From assembly GCA_047621665.1 (NCBI GenBank), contig JBLHMB010000008.1, positions 31,750 through 95,749 on the forward strand: a stretch of DNA of 64,000 nucleotides. Reading direction: 5' to 3'. Shown one piece after another: positions 17,354 to 26,437 of the stretch; position 1 is the first letter of the stretch; the number at the start of each line of letters is the position of its first letter. Origin of the DNA: Actimicrobium sp047621665. GTDB taxonomy: Bacteria; Pseudomonadota; Gammaproteobacteria; Burkholderiales; Burkholderiaceae_D. The position numbers and the translations under genes are program-made. A model generated the notes under the pieces. The model made no database searches. It worked only from the letters and a program-made list of their open reading frames with translations, and was not told the DNA's origin.

Positions 17354-18907
17354 ATGAGCGATGAATCAGCACCAGACATGCCGCCCCGCCTGACGCTGCG
17401 CGCAATGACCAAACGCTATCCTGCAGTCATTGCTAATGACCGCATTGACCTGACCGTGCAACCCGGCGAGATCCATGCCGTGCTTGGCGAAAATGGCGCC
17501 GGCAAATCGACGCTGATGAAAATTATCTACGGCGCGGTCAAACCCGATGCCGGCGTGCTCTGCTGGAATGGCGTTGCCACCACGATCGACAATCCGGCGG
17601 CCGCGCGCGCGCTCGGCATTGCGATGGTGTTCCAGCATTTTTCGTTATTCGACACACTCACCGTGGTGGAAAACATTGCACTCGGTTTGCCGAAGAGCAC
17701 CCGTCTCGATGAACTGGCCTTGCGCATTGCCGCCACCGCGGCCGAATACGGACTGGAACTTGAACCGCAACGACATGTGCACACGCTGTCGGTCGGCGAA
17801 TGCCAGCGCGTCGAGATTGTCCGCGCATTGCTGGCCAAACCGCAATTGCTGATTCTCGATGAACCGACCTCGGTACTGACCCCGCAAGCGGTTGAAAAAT
17901 TATTCGAGACCTTGCGCAAGCTGGCGTCGCAAGGCTGCAGCATTTTGTACATCAGCCACAAGCTCGATGAGATCCGTGCGCTGTGTCATACCTGCACTGT
18001 CATGCGCGGCGGCAAAGTGACCGGCGTGTGCGATCCACGCGATGAAACAGCGGCCAGCCTGTCACGCATGATGATCGGTGCCGAACCGCCGGCGATGCAG
18101 CATGTGAAGCGTGAACCCGGTGAGACGGTGCTAGCCGTTCGGCAACTCTCGCTGCCTAAAAATCATCCGTTTGCCACCGCGTTGTCGGCCATCAGTTTCG
18201 ATGTCCATGCCGGAGAAATTCTCGGTATCGCTGGTGTCTCCGGCAATGGTCAGCAAGAATTGCTGGCCGCGTTATCGGGCGAAGATCCGCGTGCCGACGC
18301 CGCCATGATCGCGCTGCACGGCACACCGGTCGGACGCATGAACGCAGCAGGCCGGCGCGCGCTGGGAATGGGCTTCGTGCCCGAAGAGCGGCTCGGTCGC
18401 GGTGCGGTGCCGGAACTATCGCTGGCCTTGAATGTGCTGTTGTCGCACCAGACTCCGGCCACCGTGCGATGTGGCATGGTACGTTTCAAGGCCATTGCCG
18501 GGATCGCCGCCAGCGTGATCCAGCGCTTCAATGTGAAGGCCGCCGGTCCGCATGCCGCCGCCAACAGCCTGTCCGGAGGTAACCTGCAAAAATATATCGT
18601 CGGGCGTGAAATCCTGCGCGCGCCCACCATGCTGCTGGTAGCGCAACCGACCTGGGGCGTCGATGTCGGTGCGGCCGCGCAGATCCGTGCCGAACTGCTG
18701 GCGTTGCGCGATGCCGGCTGTGCGTTACTGGTGATTTCCGAGGAGCTCGACGAATTGTTCGACATTGCCGACCGCCTGATTGTGATTGCCAAGGGGCGGG
18801 TGTCGCCGCCTGTTGCGCGGGCCGACGCCACCATCGACCAGATCGGTCAGTGGATGAGTGGATTGTGGACCGACGCCGGCAAGGAGGTCGCACATGCTCA
18901 GGCTTGA
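17354..18907 (+). CDS. BmpA-type nucleoside ABC importer, double ATPase subunit
   Basis: The 517-residue protein has two fused ATPase domains, as in sugar and nucleoside importers of the carbohydrate-uptake-2 class. The first has Walker A GENGAGKSTLMK, Q-loop VFQHFSLF, signature LSVGECQRVEI and Walker B LLILDEPTSVLT. The second has a degenerate Walker A (GVSGNGQQELLAALSG) typical of this class, signature LSGGNLQKYIVGR and a Walker-B position reading LLVAQPTWGVD. The ATG at 17354 (MSDESAP) was chosen because homology begins just after it. The next three genes are two permeases and a BmpA binding protein, so this is the motor of a complete importer. Confidence 0.93.
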   Translation: MSDESAPDMPPRLTLRAMTKRYPAVIANDRIDLTVQPGEIHAVLGENGAGKSTLMKIIYGAVKPDAGVLCWNGVATTIDNPAAARALGIAMVFQHFSLFDTLTVVENIALGLPKSTRLDELALRIAATAAEYGLELEPQRHVHTLSVGECQRVEIVRALLAKPQLLILDEPTSVLTPQAVEKLFETLRKLASQGCSILYISHKLDEIRALCHTCTVMRGGKVTGVCDPRDETAASLSRMMIGAEPPAMQHVKREPGETVLAVRQLSLPKNHPFATALSAISFDVHAGEILGIAGVSGNGQQELLAALSGEDPRADAAMIALHGTPVGRMNAAGRRALGMGFVPEERLGRGAVPELSLALNVLLSHQTPATVRCGMVRFKAIAGIAASVIQRFNVKAAGPHAAANSLSGGNLQKYIVGREILRAPTMLLVAQPTWGVDVGAAAQIRAELLALRDAGCALLVISEELDELFDIADRLIVIAKGRVSPPVARADATIDQIGQWMSGLWTDAGKEVAHAQA

Positions 18908-19955
18908 AGCACGGGCCAATCCGTCGACACTGATGGCGTGGTGTTCGCCGCTGCTGGCGGTACTGCTGACGGTGCTGTGCGGCGCGCTGCTGTTCATCGC
19001 GCTGGACAAGAATCCGCTGACCGGCCTGGCGATCTTTTTTATCGAACCGCTCATGACGCTGCGGGGCTGGAGTGAAGTCGGCGTCAAGGTCGCGCCGCTG
19101 CTGCTAATCGCAGTCGGACTGGCAGTGTGCTTTCGCGCCAATGTGTTCAACATCGGCGCCGAAGGCCAGCTGGTCGTCGGTGCCATCGCCGGTGGCGCCG
19201 CAGGACTGTATTTTGACGATGGTGCCGGCGGCGGAGCGCTGATGATCACGGCCGTGCTGGTGGCCGGGATGCTGGGCGGTATGGCATGGGCGGCGATCAC
19301 GGCATTCCTGCGCGACCGCTTCAATACCAGCGAGATTCTGGTCTCGCTGATGCTGGTGTATGTCGCGCAACTGCTGTTGAGTTACCTCGTGCATGGCGTG
19401 TTGAAAGACCCGGACGGCTTCAATTTTCCGCAATCGAAAATGTTTTCCGATGGCTTCCTGCTGCCGATTCTGATACCGCACACGCGCTTGCATATCGGCA
19501 TTCTGCTGGCACTGGGGGCGGCGCTGCTCGGGTGGATATTTCTGTCCAAAAGTTTTGCCGGACTGCGCTTGCAAGTTGGTGGCATGGCACCGCTGGCGGC
19601 GCGCTATGGTGGCTTCTCGTCGCGCACTTCGCTGTGGACGGCCATGCTGGTCTGCGGTGCGCTATCCGGCTTGGCTGGTGTGTGCGAAGTGATCGGCCCG
19701 ATCGGGCAACTGACGCCGTCGGTCTCGCCCGGTTACGGTTTTGCGGCGATCATCGTCGCCTATGTCGGTCGCCTGCATCCGGTTGGCGTGATTTTTTCGA
19801 GCTTCATCATGGCGCTGTTTTATATCGGCGGCGAACTGGCGCAATCGCGTCTGGGCATGCCGAGCGCGATTACTGGCGTGTTTCAGGGCATCTTGCTGTT
19901 TGCCTTGCTGGCCTGTGACGTCCTGATCCGCTATCACCTGCGCTGGAGAAAATAA
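18894..19955 (+). CDS. Nucleoside ABC importer permease 1
   Basis: The start at ATG 18894 follows a perfect AAGGAGGT ribosome-binding site and overlaps the end of the ATPase gene by 14 bases. The 353-residue permease has about eight to ten hydrophobic segments and belongs to the BPD_transp_2 family (YufP-like), with the GANVFNIGAEGQLVVGAIAG-like block (FRANVFNIGAEGQL) and LAGVCEVIGPIGQLTPSVSPG. It pairs with the next permease, whose ATG overlaps this stop codon by one base (TAATG). Confidence 0.92.
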   Translation: MLRLEARANPSTLMAWCSPLLAVLLTVLCGALLFIALDKNPLTGLAIFFIEPLMTLRGWSEVGVKVAPLLLIAVGLAVCFRANVFNIGAEGQLVVGAIAGGAAGLYFDDGAGGGALMITAVLVAGMLGGMAWAAITAFLRDRFNTSEILVSLMLVYVAQLLLSYLVHGVLKDPDGFNFPQSKMFSDGFLLPILIPHTRLHIGILLALGAALLGWIFLSKSFAGLRLQVGGMAPLAARYGGFSSRTSLWTAMLVCGALSGLAGVCEVIGPIGQLTPSVSPGYGFAAIIVAYVGRLHPVGVIFSSFIMALFYIGGELAQSRLGMPSAITGVFQGILLFALLACDVLIRYHLRWRK

Positions 19956-20872
19956 TGGAATCTGTTGCTCCGCTGATCGCGGCCTCGATCAATGCCGGCA
20001 CGCCCTTGCTGCTTGCCGCGCTCGGTTTGCTGATCAATGAAAAATCCGGTGTCGTCAACCTCGGTGCCGAAGGCATGATGCTGATGGCGGCCGTGACCGG
20101 TTTTGCGATCACCATCCACACCGGCAGCGTACCGCTGGGTTTCGTTGCCGGCGCGCTGGCCGGCATGCTGCTCGCCGGATTTTTTGCGCTGATGACGGTC
20201 TGGCTCGGTGCCAATCAATACGCAACCGGTCTGGCGTTGTCGCTGTTCGGTGCCGGTGCCTCGGCCTATATCGGCATCAGTTACGTTGGTCAGAGCCTGC
20301 ATAACACCCGTTCCGCCATCCCGTTTCTGGGCGATATTCCGTTTCTTGGCGCGGCATTGTTTCGCCAGCATCCGATGGTGTATTTGTCGATGGCGCTGTG
20401 CGGCGCGATCATCTGGTTTTTGTACCGTACCCGTGCCGGCTTGATCCTGCGCGCGGTCGGCGAATCGCCGTCGTCGGCGCATGCACTGGGCTACAACGTG
20501 CGCCGGATTCGCTTGTCGGCGCTGCTGTTTGGCGGTGCCTGTTGCGGCCTGGCCGGGGCGTTTTTGTCGCTGGTCTACACGCCGCTGTGGGTCGAAGGCA
20601 TGGTGGCCGGCCGCGGCTGGATTGCGCTGGCGTTGACTACCTTCGCCACCTGGCGTCCGGCCCGCGTGCTCAGTGGTGCTTACCTGTTTGGTGGCGTCAC
20701 GATTCTGACCTTTCACCTGCAAGGATTGGGGGTGCCGATCGCCTCGCAATTGCTGTCGATGCTGCCGTATCTGGCGACCATCGTCGTGCTGGTGCTGATC
20801 TCGCGCAATGCCAACTGGATCCGGCTGAACATGCCGGCGTCGCTCGGGAAGAATTTCAATCCGAACCAGTAA
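19955..20872 (+). CDS. Nucleoside ABC importer permease 2
   Basis: The 305-residue BPD_transp_2 permease (YufQ-like) has eight or so hydrophobic segments, the GTPLLLAALGLLINEKSGVV N-terminal block, the conserved VVNLGAEGMMLMAAV motif and GMVAGRGWIALAL. It starts inside the previous stop codon, so both permeases are translationally coupled. Together they form the heterodimeric channel. Confidence 0.93.
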   Translation: MESVAPLIAASINAGTPLLLAALGLLINEKSGVVNLGAEGMMLMAAVTGFAITIHTGSVPLGFVAGALAGMLLAGFFALMTVWLGANQYATGLALSLFGAGASAYIGISYVGQSLHNTRSAIPFLGDIPFLGAALFRQHPMVYLSMALCGAIIWFLYRTRAGLILRAVGESPSSAHALGYNVRRIRLSALLFGGACCGLAGAFLSLVYTPLWVEGMVAGRGWIALALTTFATWRPARVLSGAYLFGGVTILTFHLQGLGVPIASQLLSMLPYLATIVVLVLISRNANWIRLNMPASLGKNFNPNQ

Positions 20873-21009
20873 TTTCTATAGACGCACTATGCATTCCGAT
20901 ATGGCGTGCAGGATGCGGATCGCCATAATGAGCGGCGTTGCAGTGTTTTACCCGCGTGCTGCAGCGCCCTCCATCGCCCTGTCGCGGGAGCCACACCTTG
21001 AGGAAATCC

Positions 21010-22080
21010 ATGTTTAAAAATGTCGTTCGTGGCGCTATTTCTGCCGTCGCCCTGTTATCGGTGAGCGCCTTTGCCGCCGAGCCGCTCGGTGTCGGTTTTG
21101 TCTACGTCAGTCCGATCGGTGACGCCGGCTGGACCACCCAGCACGATATCGGCCGCAAGGAAATGGAAAAAAATCTCGGTGCCAAGGTGAAGACCAAGTT
21201 CGTCGAGAACGTGCCCGAAGGTGCCGATGCCGAACGCGTCATCCGCGACCTCGCGCAGCAAGGCAACAAGCTGATTATCACGACCTCGTTCGGTTACATG
21301 AACCCGACATTGAAAGTCGCCAAGCAGTACCCGGACGTCAAGTTCATCCATCTGACCGGTTACAAAACGGCCGCCAATGTCGGCGTCGCCAATGCGCGCT
21401 TCTATGAGGCACGCTATTTGTCCGGCGTGCTGGCCGGAAAAATGTCGACCACGCACGTGGCCGGTTACGTCGCCGCTTTCCCGATTCCCGAAGTGCTGCA
21501 AGGGATCAATGCCTTCACGCGCGGCATGCGCAGCGTCGACCCGAAAGCCGAAGTCAAGGTCATCTGGGTCAATAGCTGGTTCGATCCGGGCAAGGAGCGC
21601 GACGCCACCCTGACGCTGATCGGGCAGGGCGCTGATGTCGTCACTAACCACACCGACTCAACGGCCGTTATGCAGGCTGCCGAAGAAAAAGGCAAGTACG
21701 CGGTGGCCTACCATTCCGACATGAAGAAGTTCGGTCCGAAAGCCCAGCTCGGTGCCGTGACCCATCACTGGGGCAAGTACTACACCGAGCAGGCGCAAGC
21801 CGTCATTGACGGAAAATGGAAACCAACCAGCGTTTGGGGCGGTATCAAGGATGGCATGGTCAAGTTCGAAAGCATCAGCGCGGCAGTGCCGGCCGACGTG
21901 AAACTGCTGGTCGCCACCAAAGAAAAAGAAATCATCGCCGGCACTCTCACGCCGTTTGCCGGTCCGGTCAAGGATAACGAAGGCAAGGTCCGGCTGGAAA
22001 AAGGTCCGATGAGTGATGAAGCGCTGAGCAAGATGGATTATTACGTTGACGGCGTGGCGGGGAAATTGCCGGCGAAGTAA
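21010..22080 (+). CDS. BmpA/PnrA family nucleoside-binding protein
   Basis: The 356-residue protein has a signal peptide (MFKNVVRGAISAVALLSVSA, cleavage after AFA) and the BMP-family fold: PLGVGFVYVSPIGDAGWT, then KLIITTSFGYMNPTLKVAK, KFIHLTGYKTAANVGV and ADVVTNHTDSTAVMQAAEEK. BMP proteins such as PnrA bind purine nucleosides. The ATG at 21010 has AGGAAATCC in front and gives the signal peptide; the frame is open earlier without meaning. The gene closes the four-gene importer operon after a 137-base gap, a spacing that often allows separate, higher expression of the binding protein. Confidence 0.93.
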   Translation: MFKNVVRGAISAVALLSVSAFAAEPLGVGFVYVSPIGDAGWTTQHDIGRKEMEKNLGAKVKTKFVENVPEGADAERVIRDLAQQGNKLIITTSFGYMNPTLKVAKQYPDVKFIHLTGYKTAANVGVANARFYEARYLSGVLAGKMSTTHVAGYVAAFPIPEVLQGINAFTRGMRSVDPKAEVKVIWVNSWFDPGKERDATLTLIGQGADVVTNHTDSTAVMQAAEEKGKYAVAYHSDMKKFGPKAQLGAVTHHWGKYYTEQAQAVIDGKWKPTSVWGGIKDGMVKFESISAAVPADVKLLVATKEKEIIAGTLTPFAGPVKDNEGKVRLEKGPMSDEALSKMDYYVDGVAGKLPAK

Positions 22081-22087
22081 GTGCGTA

Positions 22088-22115
22088 GCGTGGGCACGGA
22101 TGTTCGTGCCCACGC
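22088..22115. repeat. GTGGGCAC palindromic repeat, copy 1
   Basis: GCGTGGGCACG and CGTGCCCACGC form an eleven-base-pair perfect hairpin with a GATGTT loop, eight bases after the BmpA stop. The leader CGTAGCGTGGGCAC is shared with the copy at 28792. It may act as 3' end of the importer transcript although no T-run follows. Confidence 0.78.
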
Positions 22116-22165
22116 GCGCGCGCTGAATGTTTTTGCCAATTCAGGCTGTTCGGCGGAACCTTCGC

Positions 22166-22191
22166 GTGGGCACGATACCCGCTGTGCCCAC
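22166..22191. repeat. GTGGGCAC palindromic repeat, copy 2
   Basis: GTGGGCAC (22166-22173) and GTGCCCAC (22184-22191) are an eight-base inverted repeat with a ten-base loop. It lies 50 bases after copy 1, in the gap between the convergent importer and deaminase genes. Confidence 0.65.
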
Positions 22192-22220
22192 CCTGCCAAC
22201 GCATTTCACCCGACGTTGCA

Positions 22221-23570
22221 TTACCCCACCAATTCTGCCGCGAGCCGGTTATGCCGCTCCCGCACCACCCCCAGATCCACCGTCACACAACGCCCATCCC
22301 GCACCACCACGCGTCCGTTGATGACGCTGTGCGACACATTGGTTGGGGTACAAAACACCAGCGCCGCAACCGGATCATGCAGCGCGCCGGCATAGCCGAT
22401 CTGGTCCATGTCAAACATCACTACATCGGCCGACATGCCCGGTGCGAGCGCGCCGATGTCGTCGCGGTTCAGCACTTTGGCGCCGCCGAGCGTGGCCATT
22501 TCCAGCGCTTCGCGCGCGGTCATTGCGGCCGGCCCGAAACCGACCCGCTGCAATAGCATTGCCTGCCGGACTTCGCCGAGCAGGTGTGCGCCGTCGTTGG
22601 AGGCGCTGCCATCGACGCCGAGGCCAACTGCCACGCCGTGGTCGAGCATGGCCCGCACCGGCGCGATGCCGGACGCCAGTCGCATGTTCGAGCACGGACA
22701 ATGTGCCACGCCGGTGCCGGTGCGGGCGAACAGTGCGATGCCAGCCGGGTCGAGCTGGACGCAGTGCGCGTGCCAGACATCGTGGCCGACCCAGCCGCAA
22801 TCTTCGGCATATTCGGCCGGCGTCATGTTGAATTTTTCGCCGCTGTAGGTGACGTCGCTGCTGTTCTCGGCCAGATGCGTGTGCATCGAAACACCATAAC
22901 TGCGCGCCAGCCGCGCCGACTCGCGCATCAGATCTTGCGAGACCGAAAACGGCGAGCACGGTGCGACCACAATGCGTTGCATCGCGTGGCGCCGGCTGTC
23001 GTGGTAAGTCTCGATCAGGCGCTGCGTATCGCGCAGGATCGCCGCTTCGTCTTCGACCAGCCGGTCCGGCGGCAGTCCGCCTTGCGACTGGCCGACACTC
23101 ATCGCGCCGCGTGCCGCATGGAAGCGCATGCCGATTATCTGCGCCGCCTCGATGCTGTCATCGAGCCGGCAACCGTTCGGAAAAATATACAGATGGTCGC
23201 TGGTGGTGGTGCAGCCCGACAGCATCAGTTCGGCCATCGCGGTTTGGGTCGACGCATGAATCATCGCCGGCGTCAGTCCGGCCCAGATCGGATACAGGTG
23301 GCCGAGCCAGTCGAACAGCGCGGCATCCTGCGCAGCCGGGACGGCGCGCGTCAGACTCTGGAACATGTGGTGATGGGTGTTAATCAGCCCAGGCAATACG
23401 ACCTGTCCGGTTGCATCGATGACGGTGTCGGCGTGATCAGGCAATTCGGCGCTGAGGCCGACCTGCTCGATCACGTTGTCGCGGATGAAGACCGCGCCAT
23501 CGGTAATTTCACGCCGCTGCGCGTCCATCGTCACCAGCACGCGGGCATGGCGGATCAACAGCGTGCTCAT
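22221..23570 (-). CDS. 8-oxoguanine deaminase (amidohydrolase family)
   Basis: The 449-residue enzyme belongs to the ATZ/TRZ-like amidohydrolases. Metal and catalytic motifs are in order: LPGLINTHHHMFQSL, VSMHTHLAENSSDV, WHAHCVQLD and GLGVDGSASNDGAHL. It most resembles the 8-oxoguanine deaminase branch, which converts 8-oxoguanine to uric acid; a related triazine or guanine deaminase activity cannot be excluded. A product of uric acid would feed the ring-opening enzymes encoded just upstream. Its start overlaps the end of the UraD-AllC fusion gene by four bases, so the genes form one operon with puuE. Confidence 0.85.
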   Translation of the reverse strand: MSTLLIRHARVLVTMDAQRREITDGAVFIRDNVIEQVGLSAELPDHADTVIDATGQVVLPGLINTHHHMFQSLTRAVPAAQDAALFDWLGHLYPIWAGLTPAMIHASTQTAMAELMLSGCTTTSDHLYIFPNGCRLDDSIEAAQIIGMRFHAARGAMSVGQSQGGLPPDRLVEDEAAILRDTQRLIETYHDSRRHAMQRIVVAPCSPFSVSQDLMRESARLARSYGVSMHTHLAENSSDVTYSGEKFNMTPAEYAEDCGWVGHDVWHAHCVQLDPAGIALFARTGTGVAHCPCSNMRLASGIAPVRAMLDHGVAVGLGVDGSASNDGAHLLGEVRQAMLLQRVGFGPAAMTAREALEMATLGGAKVLNRDDIGALAPGMSADVVMFDMDQIGYAGALHDPVAALVFCTPTNVSHSVINGRVVVRDGRCVTVDLGVVRERHNRLAAELVG

Positions 23571-25324
23571 GCCTTCGGTGCGAGGTTAGGCTTGAAGTTG
23601 CGCAGAAAATCGAGCAGGATTTGCGCCGATAATTCGGCATCATCAGCGGTCATGGTTTCCAGCGGATTGTGGCTGATGCCGCCATTGCCGCAGCGCGTGA
23701 AGAGCATTGCGATATCGGTCAGAGTGACTAGCGCCATCGCGTCATGGCCGGCGCCGGATAACAGCTCAAAGGCCGGCACGCCGGCGCGTTCGGTGGCGGC
23801 GCTGAGTTGCTGCATCAGCCATGGCGCACACGGAGCGGCGGCGGCGCGCATCGTCAATTCGTGCTGCACGTCGATCTGACGTCGGGCGCAAATACTGTCG
23901 ATGGCGTGCAAGATATCGGCCACGGCGGCTTCGCGCACCGCGTCATCGGCGGCGCGGATGTCGAGCGACAGGTGGCACACGCCGGGAATTACGTTGACCG
24001 AGCCGTTCGGTACCTGCAACTGGCCGACGGTACCAACCAGCGATGGGATGGTGCTGCAACGCTGTTCGACCGCGAGGATAATCTCGGCCGCCGCCGCCGC
24101 GGCGTCTTTGCGCATCGTCATCGGCGTGGTGCCGGCATGGCTGGCCACGCCGGTCAGCGTGAGCTGGTAGCGCGAGCTACCGGCGATTGAGGTGACGATG
24201 CCGACCGGTAGATTGCGCTGCAACAGCACCGGCCCCTGTTCAATGTGGACTTCGACGAAGCCAAGGTAATCGGCCGAATGGCGGGCGATGGCGGCGATCT
24301 GCGTGAAGTCGTGGCCGGCGTGTTCGAGCGCGTCGCGCATCGAGATGCCGTCGGCATCAGTGCGTGCCAGCAGCGACATGTCGAAGTGGCCGGTGATCGC
24401 ATTGCTGCCCAAAAAGGTACTTTTGTAGCGCACGCCTTCTTCTTCGGCAAAGCCGATGACTTCGAGGTGGAACGGCAGGGTTTCGCCGCGTTCGTGCAGA
24501 TGCCGGATCACCGCGATCGGCAGCAGGATACCTTCGCGGCCATCGTAGGTGCCGCCGTTACGCACCGTGTCGTAGTGCGATCCGGTCATCAGGGTTTTTG
24601 CCTGCGGATCGGCACTGCGGTAGACGCCGACCACGTTGCCGACCGCGTCGATGCGCGCGTCCATGCCGGCGTCCTGCATCCATTGCAGCAGTTGCGCAGC
24701 GGTCTTGCGGTGGGCGCTGGTCAGGTAGGCGCAGGTCAGGCCGCTGGCGTCATCGGACCAGGCACCGAGGGTGTCGCTCCAGCCCATGATTTGCAGGCCC
24801 AGCAACGGCTGGCAATCGAGCAGGTCGTTGAGGCGTAGTTCGGCGATGCGGTGGATCTGGCGCAGGTTTTCGGCGATCTCGTCACTGCGTTGCTGCTTTA
24901 GCCGGCGCGTGAAGGCGGCGATGATGGCCGCGCGCGATAAGCCGGTTCCATCCGGACCCTTGACCGCGATGATGAACGGAAAATCAAAACGTGTCCGGTA
25001 GTCGCCATTGCATTGCTGCAGTGTCGCGTAGTCGTCCTGGCTATACAGGTGCAGTCCGGCGGCGGCCTGCTCGCCGGTCGATTCGGTGGTCAGCACGGCC
25101 TTGCCGGCCAACTCCGGATGGGCGCGGATCAGGCTCAGTTGCTCGGCGTCGGTGGCGGCGCTGACGGTGACCTGCAACGCCATTTTCAGCGCGGCCAGCG
25201 TACGGAACGGGCGTGCTGCTGCGGCGCGTTCCGGTATCCATGCCGAGTGTTCGTAAATGCCGGCAAGCGTGCTGGCAAAGGTAGTGCTGTCGGTGTCGTT
25301 GAGCGTCGCTAAAGTAATTGTCAT
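23567..25324 (-). CDS. Fusion of OHCU decarboxylase (UraD) and allantoate amidohydrolase (AllC)
   Basis: The 585-residue protein joins two purine-catabolism enzymes. Residues about 1-165 are 2-oxo-4-hydroxy-4-carboxy-5-ureidoimidazoline decarboxylase: the catalytic histidine is in LIRAHPELAGKA at 69, followed by FPFIIAVKG near 115-122. Residues about 178-585 are an M20 amidohydrolase of the allantoate type, with metal motifs MTGSHYDTVRNGG, GFAEEEGVRYKSTFLGS and EVHIEQGPVL. The linker is only about ten residues. The ATG at 25324 is inside the puuE stop region (four-base overlap), and an upstream ATG is rejected. UraD makes S-allantoin and AllC hydrolyses allantoate, so the fusion spans steps before and after allantoinase, which is encoded by the adjacent puuE. 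Confidence 0.92.
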   Translation of the reverse strand: MTITLATLNDTDSTTFASTLAGIYEHSAWIPERAAAARPFRTLAALKMALQVTVSAATDAEQLSLIRAHPELAGKAVLTTESTGEQAAAGLHLYSQDDYATLQQCNGDYRTRFDFPFIIAVKGPDGTGLSRAAIIAAFTRRLKQQRSDEIAENLRQIHRIAELRLNDLLDCQPLLGLQIMGWSDTLGAWSDDASGLTCAYLTSAHRKTAAQLLQWMQDAGMDARIDAVGNVVGVYRSADPQAKTLMTGSHYDTVRNGGTYDGREGILLPIAVIRHLHERGETLPFHLEVIGFAEEEGVRYKSTFLGSNAITGHFDMSLLARTDADGISMRDALEHAGHDFTQIAAIARHSADYLGFVEVHIEQGPVLLQRNLPVGIVTSIAGSSRYQLTLTGVASHAGTTPMTMRKDAAAAAAEIILAVEQRCSTIPSLVGTVGQLQVPNGSVNVIPGVCHLSLDIRAADDAVREAAVADILHAIDSICARRQIDVQHELTMRAAAAPCAPWLMQQLSAATERAGVPAFELLSGAGHDAMALVTLTDIAMLFTRCGNGGISHNPLETMTADDAELSAQILLDFLRNFKPNLAPKA

Positions 25325-26283
25325 GCGGGTGCCCTTGCTGGATGTGTGGTGTGCCAATGATCGGCGATATCGATGCGGCGTGTGATCCACACCTTGTCAT
25401 GGGCCTGGACATAGTCGAGGAAGCGGCTCAGCGCAGCAAGGCGGCCGGGCCGGCCGATGAGCCGGCAATGCAGGCCGACTGACAGCATTTTCGGTTGGTT
25501 CAGGCCGTCCGGGTCGCCTTCTTCGTAAAGCACGTCGAAGGCATCTTTCAGGTAATCGAAAAACTGCGTGCCGGTATTGAATCCCTGGGTCGCTGCGAAG
25601 CGCATGTCGTTGGTGTCAAGCGTGTAGGGTACAACCAGATGCGATTTGTGTTGCGGCGTGCCATCGGCGGCGCTGATCTCGACCTGTTGCCAGAACGGCA
25701 GGTCATCGGCATAACTGTCGGCGTCATAGCTGAAGCCGCCGTGTTCGACCAGCAGCCTGCGCGTGGCCGGCGAATCACGGCCGGTGTACCAGCCCAGTGG
25801 TGCCGCGCCGGTGAGCTCGCGTAGGATACGGATTGCTTCGGCCATGTGCGCCCGCTCGGTAGCGACATCGACCTGCTGGTAGCTGATCCAGCGCAAGCCG
25901 TGACAGGCGATTTCGTGGCCGAGCTGGCCGAAGGCAGCGACGGCTTCCGGATTGCGTTGCAAGGCCATTGCCACGGCAAAGATTGTCAGCGGTAATTGGC
26001 GTTGTTCGAACAGGCGCAGCACGCGCCACAGCCCGGCGCGCGAACCGTACTCGTACAGTGACTCCATGCTCATGTGGCGCATCGGAAAAGCTTGCGCACC
26101 GATGATTTCGGACAGGAAAGTCTCCGAGGCCGGGTCGCCATCCAGCACGCAATTTTCGCTGCCTTCTTCGTAGTTCAGCACGAATTGCAGCGCGATGCGG
26201 GCGTTGTCCGGCCAGTGCGGATGGGGCGGGCGGGCACCGTAGCCAATCAGGTCGCGTGGATAAGGCGGGGTTTTATCAGTCAA
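25321..26283 (-). CDS. puuE: Allantoinase PuuE (polysaccharide-deacetylase fold)
   Basis: PuuE is the cofactor-light allantoinase of the polysaccharide deacetylase family that opens allantoin to allantoate. The diagnostic N-terminus YPRDLIGYGARPPHPHWP is present, followed by LQFVLNYEEGSENCVLDGD, GHEIACHGLRWISYQ and GWYTGRDSPATRRLL. The frame is open to an ATG at 26361, but a TTG at 26283 (TDKTPPYPRDLIG...) with GAGG eight bases upstream gives the family's normal N-terminus and about 320 residues, so it is preferred; this is uncertain. It is first in the puuE / uraD-allC / deaminase operon, and divergent from uraH. Confidence 0.9.
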   Translation of the reverse strand: MTDKTPPYPRDLIGYGARPPHPHWPDNARIALQFVLNYEEGSENCVLDGDPASETFLSEIIGAQAFPMRHMSMESLYEYGSRAGLWRVLRLFEQRQLPLTIFAVAMALQRNPEAVAAFGQLGHEIACHGLRWISYQQVDVATERAHMAEAIRILRELTGAAPLGWYTGRDSPATRRLLVEHGGFSYDADSYADDLPFWQQVEISAADGTPQHKSHLVVPYTLDTNDMRFAATQGFNTGTQFFDYLKDAFDVLYEEGDPDGLNQPKMLSVGLHCRLIGRPGRLAALSRFLDYVQAHDKVWITRRIDIADHWHTTHPARAPA

Positions 26284-26348
26284 GCGTTGCCTCGTAACGG
26301 GTGGCGCAATGGCGCAAAAATTGACAGTGCAATGCGGTTGTTGATGAT

Positions 26349-26394
26349 ACCTATATGCCAAATGCTATAACGGCTGGCGCGTGCACCTATATGC
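26349..26394. promoter_or_regulatory. Direct repeat ACCTATATGC between puuE and uraH
   Basis: ACCTATATGC occurs at 26349-26358 and again at 26385-26394, 36 bases apart start to start, in the 154-base divergent gap that must hold both promoters. Two identical sites at this spacing could be regulator half-sites or operators; no regulator gene is adjacent. Confidence 0.4.
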
Positions 26395-26437
26395 TCCGGA
26401 TGATAAGCAGTTTCACGTAGCCGATATGGAGGACAGG

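Noticed and set aside
22584..23879. A 431-codon plus-strand frame opposite the 8-oxoguanine deaminase gene
   Set aside because: Antisense shadow: His/Arg/Ala-rich product, no motifs, and the minus-strand enzyme has complete active-site motifs.
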